This document shows positions 49,326 to 58,184 of a stretch of 64,000 nt of DNA, in pieces. The first letter of the stretch is position 1, and each line of letters starts with the position of its first letter. Under the pieces are notes generated by a model. The model was not told where the DNA came from and did not search any database. It saw nothing but the letters and a program-made list of their open reading frames with translations. A program made the position numbers and the translations under genes. The DNA is from Streptomyces cyaneus (GTDB lineage: Bacteria > Actinomycetota > Actinomycetes > Streptomycetales > Streptomycetaceae): the NCBI RefSeq assembly GCF_004028635.1, contig NZ_RQJW01000012.1:248001-312000 (forward strand). The letters are read 5' to 3'.

Positions 49326-50585
49326 TTACTTCTTGGACGGGGACTTGGGGCGCTGCGGACCGCCCTTGCGCTGCCCGGACTGGGCCTTACTGCGACCGCC
49401 ACTGCCGGGCTTCTTGGCAGCACCCGGCTTGGCGTCCTCGGGCTCGTCGGACTTCTCCAGCGACGTCGGCTCGCCGGCCTGCTTCGGACCGCCGGACTGA
49501 CGCTGACTCTTGCTCTGCCGCTTCGGCTGCTGGCGCTTGGGGGCCCCGGCGGCGGTGGTCGGCGTACCGTCCTCGGCCACGGCGGCAACAGCGCCCTCGC
49601 TCTTCACCACGGTGCCGTCGGCCTGCACCGCGAGACCCGCCTTGCTCAGGGCGTTGATGAACTTGCGCTCGTGCTCGTTGCGGTCACGGCCCTTGGCGAC
49701 AATGGCCTTGACGATGGCGCGCTCGCCACGTCCGCGGGTCTTGCTGTGGTGCGTGACGTGCTTGGTCAGGCGCTCCAGGTACGCAGCCTGGGCCTTGGAA
49801 CCCGGGGTCGGGTTGTTGTGGATGACGTACATCTGCTGGCCCATGGTCCACACGTTGGTGGTCAGCCAGTAGACGAGAACACCGACGGGGAAGTTGATGC
49901 CGAAGACGGCGAACATGACCGGGAAGACGTACATCAGCATCTTCTGCTGCTGCATGAACGGCGTCTTCACCGTGGTGTCGACGTTCTTCGTCATCAGCTG
50001 GCGCTGCGTGTAGAACTGCGACGCCGACATCAGGACGATCATGACCGCGGTGACGATGCGGACCGTGGTCAGCGAGGCTTCGAGCAGGGCGACGTCCGAA
50101 GAGCTGTCGGTGAACTTCGCGGCCAGCGGGGCCCCGAAGATGTGCGCCTTCTGCGCGCTCTCCAGCAGGCTCTGGTTGATGACACCGATCGTGTCGTTGT
50201 TCGCGATGCTGTTGAGCACGTGGTACAGGGCAAAGAAGAACGGCGACTGCGCCAGGATGGGAAGGCACGAGGAGAGCGGGTTGGTGCCCGTCTCCTTGTA
50301 CAGCTTCATCATCTCTTCGGACTGACGCTGCTTGTCGTTCTTGTAGCGCTCCTGGATCTTCTTCATCTCGGGCTGGAGCGTCTGCATGGCCCGGGTCGCC
50401 TTGATCTGCTTCACGAAGAGCGGGATCAGGCAGATACGGATCAGAATCACCAGGGACACGATGGACAGGCCCCAGGCCCACCCGGAGTCATCGCCGAAGA
50501 GGGCGCCGTACACCTTGTGGAACTGGACGATGACCCAGGAAACGGGTGTCGTGATGAAGCTGAAGAGGCTGGCAATCGTGTCCAC
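49326..50585 (-). CDS. yidC: Membrane protein insertase YidC
   Basis: A 419-residue Oxa1/YidC insertase. An N-terminal helix is followed by VYGALFGDDSGWAWGLSIV and the conserved core with LIRICLIPLFVKQIKATRAM, including the hydrophilic-groove Arg, then four more helices ending near residue 265. A long basic, disordered C-terminal tail (about 270-419, ending SPSKK) likely contacts the ribosome. The GTG start follows AAGGAGCATG. Cluster rpmH-rnpA-yidD-yidC-jag-rsmG. Confidence 0.95.
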   Translation of the reverse strand: MDTIASLFSFITTPVSWVIVQFHKVYGALFGDDSGWAWGLSIVSLVILIRICLIPLFVKQIKATRAMQTLQPEMKKIQERYKNDKQRQSEEMMKLYKETGTNPLSSCLPILAQSPFFFALYHVLNSIANNDTIGVINQSLLESAQKAHIFGAPLAAKFTDSSSDVALLEASLTTVRIVTAVMIVLMSASQFYTQRQLMTKNVDTTVKTPFMQQQKMLMYVFPVMFAVFGINFPVGVLVYWLTTNVWTMGQQMYVIHNNPTPGSKAQAAYLERLTKHVTHHSKTRGRGERAIVKAIVAKGRDRNEHERKFINALSKAGLAVQADGTVVKSEGAVAAVAEDGTPTTAAGAPKRQQPKRQSKSQRQSGGPKQAGEPTSLEKSDEPEDAKPGAAKKPGSGGRSKAQSGQRKGGPQRPKSPSKK

Positions 50586-50588
50586 TAA

Positions 50589-50942
50589 TCATGCTCCTTG
50601 GACATGGGACGGGGTCTCTGCGGCCGGGCTCGGAGGAACTTTCCCTTCGGTGGCCGTTTCGGCGGCGGAGTGCCCGCCCTTGCGTGCGCGCCAAGCGTTG
50701 CGCAGCATCTCGTGCCACCGCGGACGCTTACGCGGCGGGACATGGTCCACACCGCCCAGCGACCACGGATTGCACCGCAGGATGCGCCAGGCGGTGAGTG
50801 CCGTGCCCTTGATCGCACCGTGCCGGTCGATGGCGGTATAGCCGTAGTGAGAGCACGACGGGTAGTACTTGCACACCGGCCCGAGCAGCGGACTGATCGT
50901 CCACTGGTACAGCTTGATCAGGGCCAGCAGTGGGTACTTCAT
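50589..50942 (-). CDS. yidD: Membrane protein insertion efficiency factor YidD
   Basis: A 117-residue YidD with the family signature YQWTISPLLGPVCKYYPSCS, HYGYTAIDRHG and WRILRCNPWSLGG. It assists YidC-dependent insertion. A basic Pro-rich extension of about 35 residues follows the conserved core. Its start overlaps the rnpA stop (ATGA), and three bases separate it from yidC. Confidence 0.94.
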   Translation of the reverse strand: MKYPLLALIKLYQWTISPLLGPVCKYYPSCSHYGYTAIDRHGAIKGTALTAWRILRCNPWSLGGVDHVPPRKRPRWHEMLRNAWRARKGGHSAAETATEGKVPPSPAAETPSHVQGA

Positions 50943-51310
50943 CGCGCGCCCCCTCCCAGCAGCCGCTGCAGAGCGGCATCCAGGTCTTGGGCCAGCTGTG
51001 CATGGTCGGCGTCGCCCGCACCGGGCAGCGCTCGTACGACTACCAGGCTACCGGGGGGCAGCTGGTCGACTCGATCGCGCATCAGATGACGAAGCCTGCG
51101 CTTCACCTTGTTCCGCACGACCGCGCCGCCCACTGCCTTGCTCACGACGAAACCCGCACGTGCCGGGGGAGCGCTCTCCCCAGGCGCGTGCGGGTCCGTG
51201 GCACCGCTACGAAAGTGGACGACGAGGTGCTGGCGTCCTGCCCTGCGTCCTCGTCGTACCGCGGTCGCGAAGTCCTCGCGCCGCCTCAGCCGGTTCTCGG
51301 TGGGCAGCAC
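50939..51310 (-). CDS. rnpA: Ribonuclease P protein component
   Basis: A 123-residue RnpA that helps the RNase P RNA mature tRNA 5' ends. It has the RRREDFATAVRRGRR start and the central RNR-type motif GGAVVRNKVKRRLRHLMR. GTG start. It follows rpmH by 21 bp in the same direction, as in almost all bacteria. Confidence 0.95.
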   Translation of the reverse strand: MLPTENRLRRREDFATAVRRGRRAGRQHLVVHFRSGATDPHAPGESAPPARAGFVVSKAVGGAVVRNKVKRRLRHLMRDRVDQLPPGSLVVVRALPGAGDADHAQLAQDLDAALQRLLGGGAR

Positions 51311-51331
51311 GACGTCATGACCTGACCGGAA

Positions 51332-51469
51332 TCAGGCGGACAGGCTGGCGCGACCCTTGGCACGACGGTTCGCGAGAATCGCGCGACCGGCACGGGTGCG
51401 CATCCGCAGGCGGAAGCCGTGGGTCTTCGCGCGACGACGGTTGTTCGGCTGGAAGGTGCGCTTGCTCAC
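51332..51469 (-). CDS. rpmH: 50S ribosomal protein L34
   Basis: A 45-residue L34, beginning MSKRTFQPNNRRRAKTHGFR and ending in GRASLSA; Arg/Lys-rich throughout. It starts with GTG at 51469, after CCGAG in the leader. It is the first gene of the leftward cluster, divergent from dnaA. Confidence 0.97.
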   Translation of the reverse strand: MSKRTFQPNNRRRAKTHGFRLRMRTRAGRAILANRRAKGRASLSA

Positions 51470-51853
51470 TCGGGGGCTCCAGAAATAAATCGGTGGTTGC
51501 GGGTGCCGTCCTGGCTGTCACCGTGCGCCCACGAGTAGCTCGCAGTTACGCCCGAGTGCACCGCTTACCGATCACCTTGACGCGATCTGTGCCCATCGGA
51601 GGCAGGCGGCAGCAGCCATCGACAACTCGACCTGGTTACGGTACGCGCGGCTGCGCCATCCGGTCAAACCGAAGGCCACGGGGAGACACTATCCACAGGC
51701 TGGGGACAACAACTTGAACCGCACCCGTCGCCCTGACTACCGTGGCTGAACTCCGATTCGTTCCCTTGTCCCCTTGATTCGGGCTCCACCCGATTTGAAT
51801 CCCGACCCGTCCCACCATCACACGTTCGTGGGACCCGTGAGAGAGCGTGCCCT
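51470..51853. promoter_or_regulatory. rpmH/dnaA divergent region with dnaA promoter and DnaA boxes
   Basis: 384 bp without a gene. Candidate dnaA promoter: TTGAAC at 51714-51719 and TACCGT at 51738-51743 with 18 bp between. Just upstream are CTATCCACA (51689-51697) and, on the minus strand, TTGTCCCCA (51701-51709). DnaA-box pairs at this position are known to autoregulate dnaA in Streptomyces. The rpmH promoter must lie nearer 51480-51650. Confidence 0.7.
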
Positions 51854-53767
51854 GTGGCTGACGTACCTGCCGATCTTGCCGCAGTGTGGCCACGAGTATT
51901 GGAGCAACTCCTCGGTGAGGGCCGCGGACAGGGGGTCGAGGGGAAGGACGAGCACTGGATCCGGCGCTGCCAGCCCCTCGCGCTGGTCGCCGACACCGCC
52001 CTGCTCGCCGTACCGAACGAGTTCGCGAAGGGCGTATTGGAAGGCCGCCTGGCCCCGATCGTCAGCGAGACCCTGAGCCGCGAGTGCGGCCGCCCCATCC
52101 GCATCGCGATCACCGTCGACGACTCCGCCGGCGAACCCCCGGCCCCGCCGGCGCCCCCCGCCCCGCCCCAGCCGCGCTACGAGGAGCCGGAGCTCCCCTC
52201 GTACGAGGGCTACGGCCGCCACCGCGCCGACGACCACCGGCCCGGTCCCTCCACCGACCCCCTGCCCACCGCTCGCCCGGCCTACCCGAGCGAGTACCAG
52301 CGTCCCGAGCCCGGCCCCGGCAGCTGGCCGCGCCCCACGCAGGACGACTACGGCTGGCAGCAGCAACGGCTCGGCTTCCCGGAGCGGGACCCGTACGCAT
52401 CGCCCTCGCAGGATCCTTATGGACAGGATTCGTACGCCCAGGACTCCTACGGCCCGCCCTCCCAGGACTACCGCCCGCAGCCCATGGAGCGGCCGTCCTA
52501 CGACGGACACCGCCCCGACTACGAGCAGAAGCGCCCCGAGTACGAGCAGCAGCGGCCCGACTACGACCAGCCGCGCGGCGACTACGACCGCGACGCCCGC
52601 CGTGACCTGCCCGAGCCGCCCCCCGGCTCCGGCCATGTGCACCGCGGCGGCCCCGTCGGCGCGAACCTGCCCACCACCGGCGCCCCCGGCCCACTGGCCG
52701 CACAGCCCGCGCCGGCACCCGGGCCCGGCGAACCGACCGCGCGCCTGAACCCCAAGTACCTCTTCGACACATTCGTCATCGGCGCCTCCAACCGCTTCGC
52801 GCACGCCGCGGCGGTCGCCGTCGCCGAGGCACCCGCGAAGGCCTACAACCCCCTCTTCATCTACGGGGAGTCAGGCCTCGGCAAGACCCATCTGCTGCAC
52901 GCGATCGGGCACTACGCGCGCAGCTTGTACCCCGGCACGCGCGTGCGGTACGTGAGCTCGGAGGAGTTCACCAACGAGTTCATCAACTCCATCCGCGACG
53001 GCAAGGGCGACAGCTTCCGCAAGCGCTACCGCGAGATGGACATCCTGCTCGTCGACGACATCCAGTTCCTCGCGGACAAGGAGTCGACGCAGGAGGAGTT
53101 CTTCCACACCTTCAACACGCTCCACAACGCGAACAAGCAGATCGTGCTGTCCAGCGACCGGCCGCCGAAGCAGTTGGTCACGCTGGAGGACCGGCTGAGG
53201 AACCGTTTCGAGTGGGGCCTGATCACCGATGTCCAGCCGCCGGAGCTGGAGACGCGTATCGCCATTCTCCGCAAGAAGGCGGTTCAGGAGCAGCTCAACG
53301 CCCCGCCGGAGGTTCTGGAGTTCATCGCCTCCCGTATCTCGCGCAACATCCGCGAGCTCGAGGGCGCGCTGATCCGGGTGACGGCGTTCGCCTCACTCAA
53401 CCGGCAGCCGGTGGATCTGGGCCTGACGGAGATCGTCCTCAAGGACCTGATCCCCGGCGGCGACGACGCGACGCCGGAGATCACCTCGACGGCCATCATG
53501 AGCGCGACCGCCGACTACTTCGGCCTCACGGTCGAGGACCTGTGCGGCAGCTCGCGCGGCCGCCAGCTCGTCACGGCCAGGCAGATCGCCATGTACTTGT
53601 GCCGTGAGCTGACGGACCTGTCCCTGCCGAAGATCGGCGCACTTTTCGGCGGCCGCGACCACACCACGGTGATGCACGCCGACCGCAAGATCCGCAATCT
53701 GATGGCCGAGCGACGCTCCATCTACAACCAGGTCACCGAGCTGACGAACCGCATCAAGAACGGCTGA
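51854..53767 (+). CDS. dnaA: Chromosomal replication initiator DnaA
   Basis: A 637-residue initiator. Domain I covers about 1-90. Domain II is the greatly expanded Pro/Tyr/Arg/Asp-rich linker of Streptomyces (about 90-295). Domain III is the AAA+ ATPase beginning NPKYLFDTFVIG, with Walker A GESGLGKT at 338-345 and Walker B LLVDDIQFL near 396-404. Domain IV binds DnaA boxes (GGRDHTTVMHADRKI). GTG start; ribosome site weak (GAGAGAG). A terminator and then oriC follow. Confidence 0.97.
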   Translation: MADVPADLAAVWPRVLEQLLGEGRGQGVEGKDEHWIRRCQPLALVADTALLAVPNEFAKGVLEGRLAPIVSETLSRECGRPIRIAITVDDSAGEPPAPPAPPAPPQPRYEEPELPSYEGYGRHRADDHRPGPSTDPLPTARPAYPSEYQRPEPGPGSWPRPTQDDYGWQQQRLGFPERDPYASPSQDPYGQDSYAQDSYGPPSQDYRPQPMERPSYDGHRPDYEQKRPEYEQQRPDYDQPRGDYDRDARRDLPEPPPGSGHVHRGGPVGANLPTTGAPGPLAAQPAPAPGPGEPTARLNPKYLFDTFVIGASNRFAHAAAVAVAEAPAKAYNPLFIYGESGLGKTHLLHAIGHYARSLYPGTRVRYVSSEEFTNEFINSIRDGKGDSFRKRYREMDILLVDDIQFLADKESTQEEFFHTFNTLHNANKQIVLSSDRPPKQLVTLEDRLRNRFEWGLITDVQPPELETRIAILRKKAVQEQLNAPPEVLEFIASRISRNIRELEGALIRVTAFASLNRQPVDLGLTEIVLKDLIPGGDDATPEITSTAIMSATADYFGLTVEDLCGSSRGRQLVTARQIAMYLCRELTDLSLPKIGALFGGRDHTTVMHADRKIRNLMAERRSIYNQVTELTNRIKNG

Positions 53768-53790
53768 CAGAGACCGAGCCACAACGCTGA

Positions 53791-53823
53791 GGGCGCCCCC
53801 GGGACGAGTTCCCGGGGGCGCCC
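53791..53823 (+). terminator. Terminator of dnaA
   Basis: A perfect 14-bp stem (GGGCGCCCCCGGGA / TCCCGGGGGCGCCC) with a 5-nt loop and TTC-rich end, 23 bp past the dnaA stop; it shields oriC from dnaA transcription. Confidence 0.88.
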
Positions 53824-53869
53824 TTCTTCGTCCCGCTGCCACCCGGTGTTCGATTACCTGCCGCGTTAC

Positions 53870-54460
53870 GGCCTCTCTCCACAGATCTGCTGACTTTTTC
53901 CCGTCCACATCCTGGGGACTGGGAAGTTGTCCAGATCGTGTCCACAGCCCTCGCTGTCGAGAGACCATCATGCGAGGTCAAGTGCTTGTGGATTGGTGGA
54001 CGAAGGATCTCCACAGACTGTGGACAGCTCGGCGATCCACAAGCTGTGCATGAAGTTGTCCACCGACAACCCACAGGCTGAGGACGGTTGTCCCCAGTGA
54101 TCCCCAGCTTCTCCACATCGCTGTCCACTGTTCGGCAACCCGACGCGCCTCCTCACCGGGTCGAGTGAAAGGCGTCACATGAAGATGCCGGGTTGGCCTG
54201 TGGGAAAGGTGGGTAAAGCTGGGGACGGCACTGGGGAGAAGTCGCCCGAGGCTGTGCACGGCGTGTGCAGAACTTTCCGTTCTCCACAGACATGCCCAGT
54301 TGTCCACCGCCTCCGCCCACAGGGGCAGTGGACAAAATTCCCTGCCTGACCTGCGAAAACAGGGTTATCCACGGTTTCCACAGGCCCTACTACTACTCCC
54401 AACTAGAGAGAGCTGGGAATCCGTTTCGAAGAGGGCCCTGTGCACAACTCGCTGTCCGGC
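53870..54460. other. Chromosomal replication origin oriC
   Basis: Between dnaA and dnaN. Forward DnaA-box-like 9-mers include 53875, 53901, 53938, 54007 (ATCTCCACA), 54033, 54056 (TTGTCCACC), 54109 and 54280 (TTCTCCACA), 54121, 54300 (TTGTCCACC), 54365 (TTATCCACG) and 54374. Reverse ones include 53987, 54019 and 54327. Weaker ones (53927, 53995, 54067, 54088) bring the total to about 19, in two groups separated by a box-poor stretch at about 54130-54275. Streptomyces oriC regions are described as having about 19 boxes. Confidence 0.93.
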
Positions 54461-54625
54461 TCCCTGCTGCCCCTCGTCACGACTTGACCCCGAGAGGCAC
54501 CTACTGTCAGTGGGGTGCGTCAGACTGTTCCCGGTGTCCTTCCCCTCACTGGGCCCGACGACACCGAGACAGACGACGAAGCCAGGCAGGCCGAGAAGCG
54601 CCGGCAACAGCAGGAGGCGGCAACA

Positions 54626-55756
54626 GTGAAGATCCGGGTGGAACGCGACGTACTCGCGGAGGCAGTGGCCTGGGCGGCGCGCAGCCTCCCGGCCCGTCCG
54701 CCGGCGCCTGTCCTCGCCGGCCTCCTCCTCAAGGCCGAGGACGGCCAGCTGAGCCTGTCCAGCTTCGACTACGAGGTCTCCGCACGCGTGTCCGTGGAGA
54801 CCGAGGTCGAGGAGGAGGGCACGGTCCTGGTCTCCGGCCGCCTGCTCGCCGACATCTGCCGCGCTCTGCCCAACCGACCGGTGGAGATTTCCACAGACGG
54901 TGTACGGGCGACCGTGGTCTGCGGCTCCTCGCGGTTCACACTCCACACCCTGCCTGTGGAGGAGTACCCGGCGCTGCCGCAGATGCCGAACGCCACGGGC
55001 ACCGTCCCCGGCGAGGTCTTCGCTTCCGCGGCCGCCCAGGTCGCCATCGCGGCCGGGCGTGACGACACGCTGCCCGTTCTCACCGGTGTGCGCATCGAGA
55101 TCGAGGGCGACACGGTCACGCTGGCGTCCACCGACCGCTACCGCTTCGCGGTCCGCGAGTTCCTGTGGAAGCCGGAGAACCCGGAGGCCTCGGCGGTCGC
55201 CCTGGTCCCCGCCAAGACGCTCCTGGACACCGCCAAGGCGCTCACCAGCGGCGACAGCGTCATCCTGGCGCTGTCGGGCTCGGGTGCGGGCGAGGGCCTG
55301 ATCGGTTTCGAGGGCGCCGGCCGCCGTACGACGACCCGCCTCCTGGAGGGCGACCTCCCGAAGTACCGCACGCTGTTCCCGACGGAGTTCAACAGCGTCG
55401 CCGTGATCGAGACCGCCCCCTTCGTGGAGGCCGTCAAGCGCGTGGCCCTGGTCGCCGAGCGCAACACCCCGGTGCGGCTGAGCTTCGAGCAGGGTGTGCT
55501 GATCCTGGAGGCCGGCTCCAGCGACGACGCACAGGCTGTGGAAAGGGTCGACGCCCAGCTGGAGGGCGACGACATCTCGATCGCCTTCAACCCGACGTTC
55601 CTGCTGGACGGCCTGAGCGCCATCGACTCCCCGGTCGCCCAGCTGTCCTTCACGACGTCCACGAAGCCCGCGCTGCTCAGCGGCAAGCCGGCGTTGGACG
55701 CCGAGGCGGACGACACCTACAAGTACCTGATCATGCCGGTGCGCCTGAGCGGCTGA
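54626..55756 (+). CDS. dnaN: DNA polymerase III beta clamp
   Basis: A 376-residue sliding clamp with three similar domains, starting MKIRVERDVLAEAVAWAAR and ending in the family-typical YLIMPVRLSG. It tethers the replicative polymerase. The GTG at 54626 is chosen because GCAGGAGGCGG lies directly before it; the open frame extends upstream to 54515 without conservation. It follows oriC. DnaA-box-like TTTCCACAG and CTGTGGA sequences recur inside the gene. Confidence 0.97.
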   Translation: MKIRVERDVLAEAVAWAARSLPARPPAPVLAGLLLKAEDGQLSLSSFDYEVSARVSVETEVEEEGTVLVSGRLLADICRALPNRPVEISTDGVRATVVCGSSRFTLHTLPVEEYPALPQMPNATGTVPGEVFASAAAQVAIAAGRDDTLPVLTGVRIEIEGDTVTLASTDRYRFAVREFLWKPENPEASAVALVPAKTLLDTAKALTSGDSVILALSGSGAGEGLIGFEGAGRRTTTRLLEGDLPKYRTLFPTEFNSVAVIETAPFVEAVKRVALVAERNTPVRLSFEQGVLILEAGSSDDAQAVERVDAQLEGDDISIAFNPTFLLDGLSAIDSPVAQLSFTTSTKPALLSGKPALDAEADDTYKYLIMPVRLSG

Positions 55757-56026
55757 CGTTGTCCACAGCGGCTGAGGGTCCGGTGGATTTCCGGGCCCTC
55801 GGTCAGGGCCGCTCGTGCCCCCGGTCGTGACCGTTCTCCACAGTCCCGCAGGTCCCTGTGGGTGATCGACCGCGTTCCAGCGAAGCCGCAGGTGAGGGCG
55901 TACGTATGAGCGCGTATGCCCACGGATGTGCGCGTGCGTCCGGGTTTAGGCTCGGACGTGGGTACGAAGGTGCCCCAGGGGTGCGAGAGCGCCCCGCACG
56001 CCACACAGCGACCTAAGGAACAACTG
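55757..56026. promoter_or_regulatory. dnaN/gnd-like intergenic region with DnaA boxes
   Basis: 270 bp. Contains TTGTCCACA at 55759-55767, immediately after the dnaN stop, and TTCTCCACA at 55834-55842. No terminator hairpin is evident, so dnaN transcription may continue. No gene is seen. Confidence 0.55.
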
Positions 56027-56902
56027 ATGGAGCTCGGTCTCGTCGGCCTCGGCAAGATGGGCGGCAACATGCGCGAGCGGATACGCCGCGCAGGCCACAC
56101 CGTCGTCGGATACGACCGCAACGCGGACCTCGCGGATGTCCACAGCCTGGAAGAGCTTGTGGGCAAGCTCCCCGGGCCGCGCGTGGTCTGGGTGATGGTC
56201 CCGGCCGGTGCCCCGACCCAGTCGACCATCGACGAGCTCGCCGAGCTGCTGGAGCCCGGTGACGTCGTGGTGGACGGCGGGAACTCCCGCTGGACGGACG
56301 ACGAGCGGCACGCCGAGGAACTGGCTGCCAAGGGCATCGGCTTCGTCGACTGCGGCGTCTCGGGCGGCGTCTGGGGCCTGGAGAACGGCTACGCCCTGAT
56401 GTACGGCGGCGACGCGGAGAACGTCGCCAAGGTGCAGCCGATCTTCGACGCCCTCAAGCCCGAGGGTGACTTCGGTTCGGTGCACGCCGGCAAGGTCGGT
56501 GCCGGGCACTTCGCGAAGATGGTCCACAACGGCATCGAGTACGCGATGATGCAGGCCTACGCCGAGGGCTGGGAGCTGCTGGAGAAGGTCGACTCCGTGA
56601 CCGACGTCCGGGAGGTCTTCCGGTCCTGGCAGGAGGGCACGGTCATCCGTTCCTGGCTGCTGGACCTCGCGGTGAACGCCCTCGACGAGGACGAGCACCT
56701 GGACAAGCTCAGGGGTTATGCACAGGACTCCGGCGAGGGACGCTGGACTGTGGAAGCCGCCATCGACCACGCGGTGCCGCTGCCGGCGATCACCGCGTCG
56801 CTGTTCGCGCGGTTCGCGTCCCGGCAGGACGACTCCCCGCAGATGAAGATGATCGCGGCGCTGCGGAACCAGTTCGGTGGCCACGCGGTCGAGACGAAGT
56901 AA
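56027..56902 (+). CDS. 6-phosphogluconate dehydrogenase-like protein (short form)
   Basis: A 291-residue NAD(P)-dependent dehydrogenase of the short, decarboxylating 6-phosphogluconate type. Rossmann motif GLGKMGGNM (7-15), the substrate region CGVSGGVWGLENGY, and the catalytic-Lys region GAGHFAKMVHNGIEY are present. It would oxidise 6-phosphogluconate to ribulose 5-phosphate and CO2. Its length (full-size Gnd is about 470) and position between dnaN and recF are typical of Streptomyces. The ATG at 56027 follows AAGGAAC. Confidence 0.88.
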   Translation: MELGLVGLGKMGGNMRERIRRAGHTVVGYDRNADLADVHSLEELVGKLPGPRVVWVMVPAGAPTQSTIDELAELLEPGDVVVDGGNSRWTDDERHAEELAAKGIGFVDCGVSGGVWGLENGYALMYGGDAENVAKVQPIFDALKPEGDFGSVHAGKVGAGHFAKMVHNGIEYAMMQAYAEGWELLEKVDSVTDVREVFRSWQEGTVIRSWLLDLAVNALDEDEHLDKLRGYAQDSGEGRWTVEAAIDHAVPLPAITASLFARFASRQDDSPQMKMIAALRNQFGGHAVETK

Positions 56903-57008
56903 CCGTCGGGAGCGCCCGTCGCGAACGGCGGCGGAAACGACCGTCGGAAACGAGAAGAAGTAATCCACACCCTGGGGATGGCACCCTGGCACCCTCGGAG
57001 TGACCCGG

Positions 57009-57017
57009 TTGTCCACA
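57009..57017 (+). promoter_or_regulatory. DnaA box upstream of recF
   Basis: Perfect TTGTCCACA 46 bp before the recF start, with TAATCCACA at 56961-56969 further up. Confidence 0.6.
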
Positions 57018-57062
57018 ACTGGGGAAGCTGAACCACACGTTGGGGGAGGTCGGCGAACGACC

Positions 57063-58184
57063 ATGCACGTCACGCATCTGTCGCTGGCCGACTTCCGCTC
57101 GTACGCCCGGGTCGAAGTCCCGCTCGACCCGGGCGTCACCGCCTTTGTCGGCCCCAACGGCCAGGGCAAGACCAACCTCGTCGAGGCCGTCGGCTATCTC
57201 GCCACACTCGGCAGCCATCGCGTCGCCTCCGACGCCCCCCTCGTCCGCATGGGCGCCGACCGGGCGATCATCCGGGCGCAGGTCAAACAGGGCGACCGGC
57301 AGCAACTGGTCGAGCTGGAGCTGAATCCCGGCAAGGCCAACAGGGCCCGCATCAACAGGTCGTCGCAGGTCAGACCCCGTGACGTGCTCGGCATCGTGCG
57401 GACCGTCCTGTTCGCCCCGGAGGACCTCGCCCTGATCAAGGGCGACCCCGGAGAGCGGCGCCGCTTCCTCGACGAGCTGATCACCGCCCGCTCCCCGCGC
57501 ATGGCGGGCGTCCGCTCCGACTACGAGCGAGTGCTCAAGCAGCGCAACACGCTCCTCAAGACGGCCGCGCTGGCCCGTCGCCACGGCGGCCGCACGATGG
57601 ACCTGTCCACCCTCGACGTCTGGGACCAGCACCTCGCGCGCGCGGGCGCCGAGTTGCTCGCCCAGCGCCTCGACCTGATCGCGGCGATCCAGCCGCTGGC
57701 GGACAAGGCGTACGAGCAACTGGCCCCCGGCGGCGGCCCGGTCGCCCTGGACTACAAGCCGTCGGCTCCCGGCGAGGCGCACACGCGCGAGGACCTCTTC
57801 GAGCAGCTGATGGCGGCGCTCGCCGACGCCCGCAAGCAGGAGATTGAGCGCGGCGTCACCCTCGTAGGCCCTCATCGGGACGATTTGCTTCTCAAACTCG
57901 GTCAGCTGCCCGCCAAGGGGTACGCCTCGCACGGTGAGTCCTGGTCCTACGCGCTGGCGCTGCGCCTGGCGTCGTACGACCTGCTCAGGGCCGAGGGAAA
58001 CGAACCGGTGCTGGTCCTCGACGACGTCTTCGCCGAGTTGGACAGCCGGCGCCGCGAGCGCCTGGCCGAGCTGGTCGCGCCCGGTGAGCAGGTCCTGGTG
58101 ACCGCCGCGGTCGACGACGACGTACCGCATGTGCTGACGGGGGCGCGGTACACCGTGTCCGAGGGGACGGTGGAGCGCGTATGA
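57063..58184 (+). CDS. recF: DNA replication and repair protein RecF
   Basis: A 373-residue SMC-like ATPase that loads RecA at single-strand gaps. Walker A VGPNGQGKT (29-37), the signature region KGDPGERRRFLDEL, and the C-terminal Walker B LVLDDVFAELD are all present. ATG at 57063, with GGGGGAGG somewhat distant. The DUF721 gene overlaps its stop by four bases. Confidence 0.96.
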   Translation: MHVTHLSLADFRSYARVEVPLDPGVTAFVGPNGQGKTNLVEAVGYLATLGSHRVASDAPLVRMGADRAIIRAQVKQGDRQQLVELELNPGKANRARINRSSQVRPRDVLGIVRTVLFAPEDLALIKGDPGERRRFLDELITARSPRMAGVRSDYERVLKQRNTLLKTAALARRHGGRTMDLSTLDVWDQHLARAGAELLAQRLDLIAAIQPLADKAYEQLAPGGGPVALDYKPSAPGEAHTREDLFEQLMAALADARKQEIERGVTLVGPHRDDLLLKLGQLPAKGYASHGESWSYALALRLASYDLLRAEGNEPVLVLDDVFAELDSRRRERLAELVAPGEQVLVTAAVDDDVPHVLTGARYTVSEGTVERV

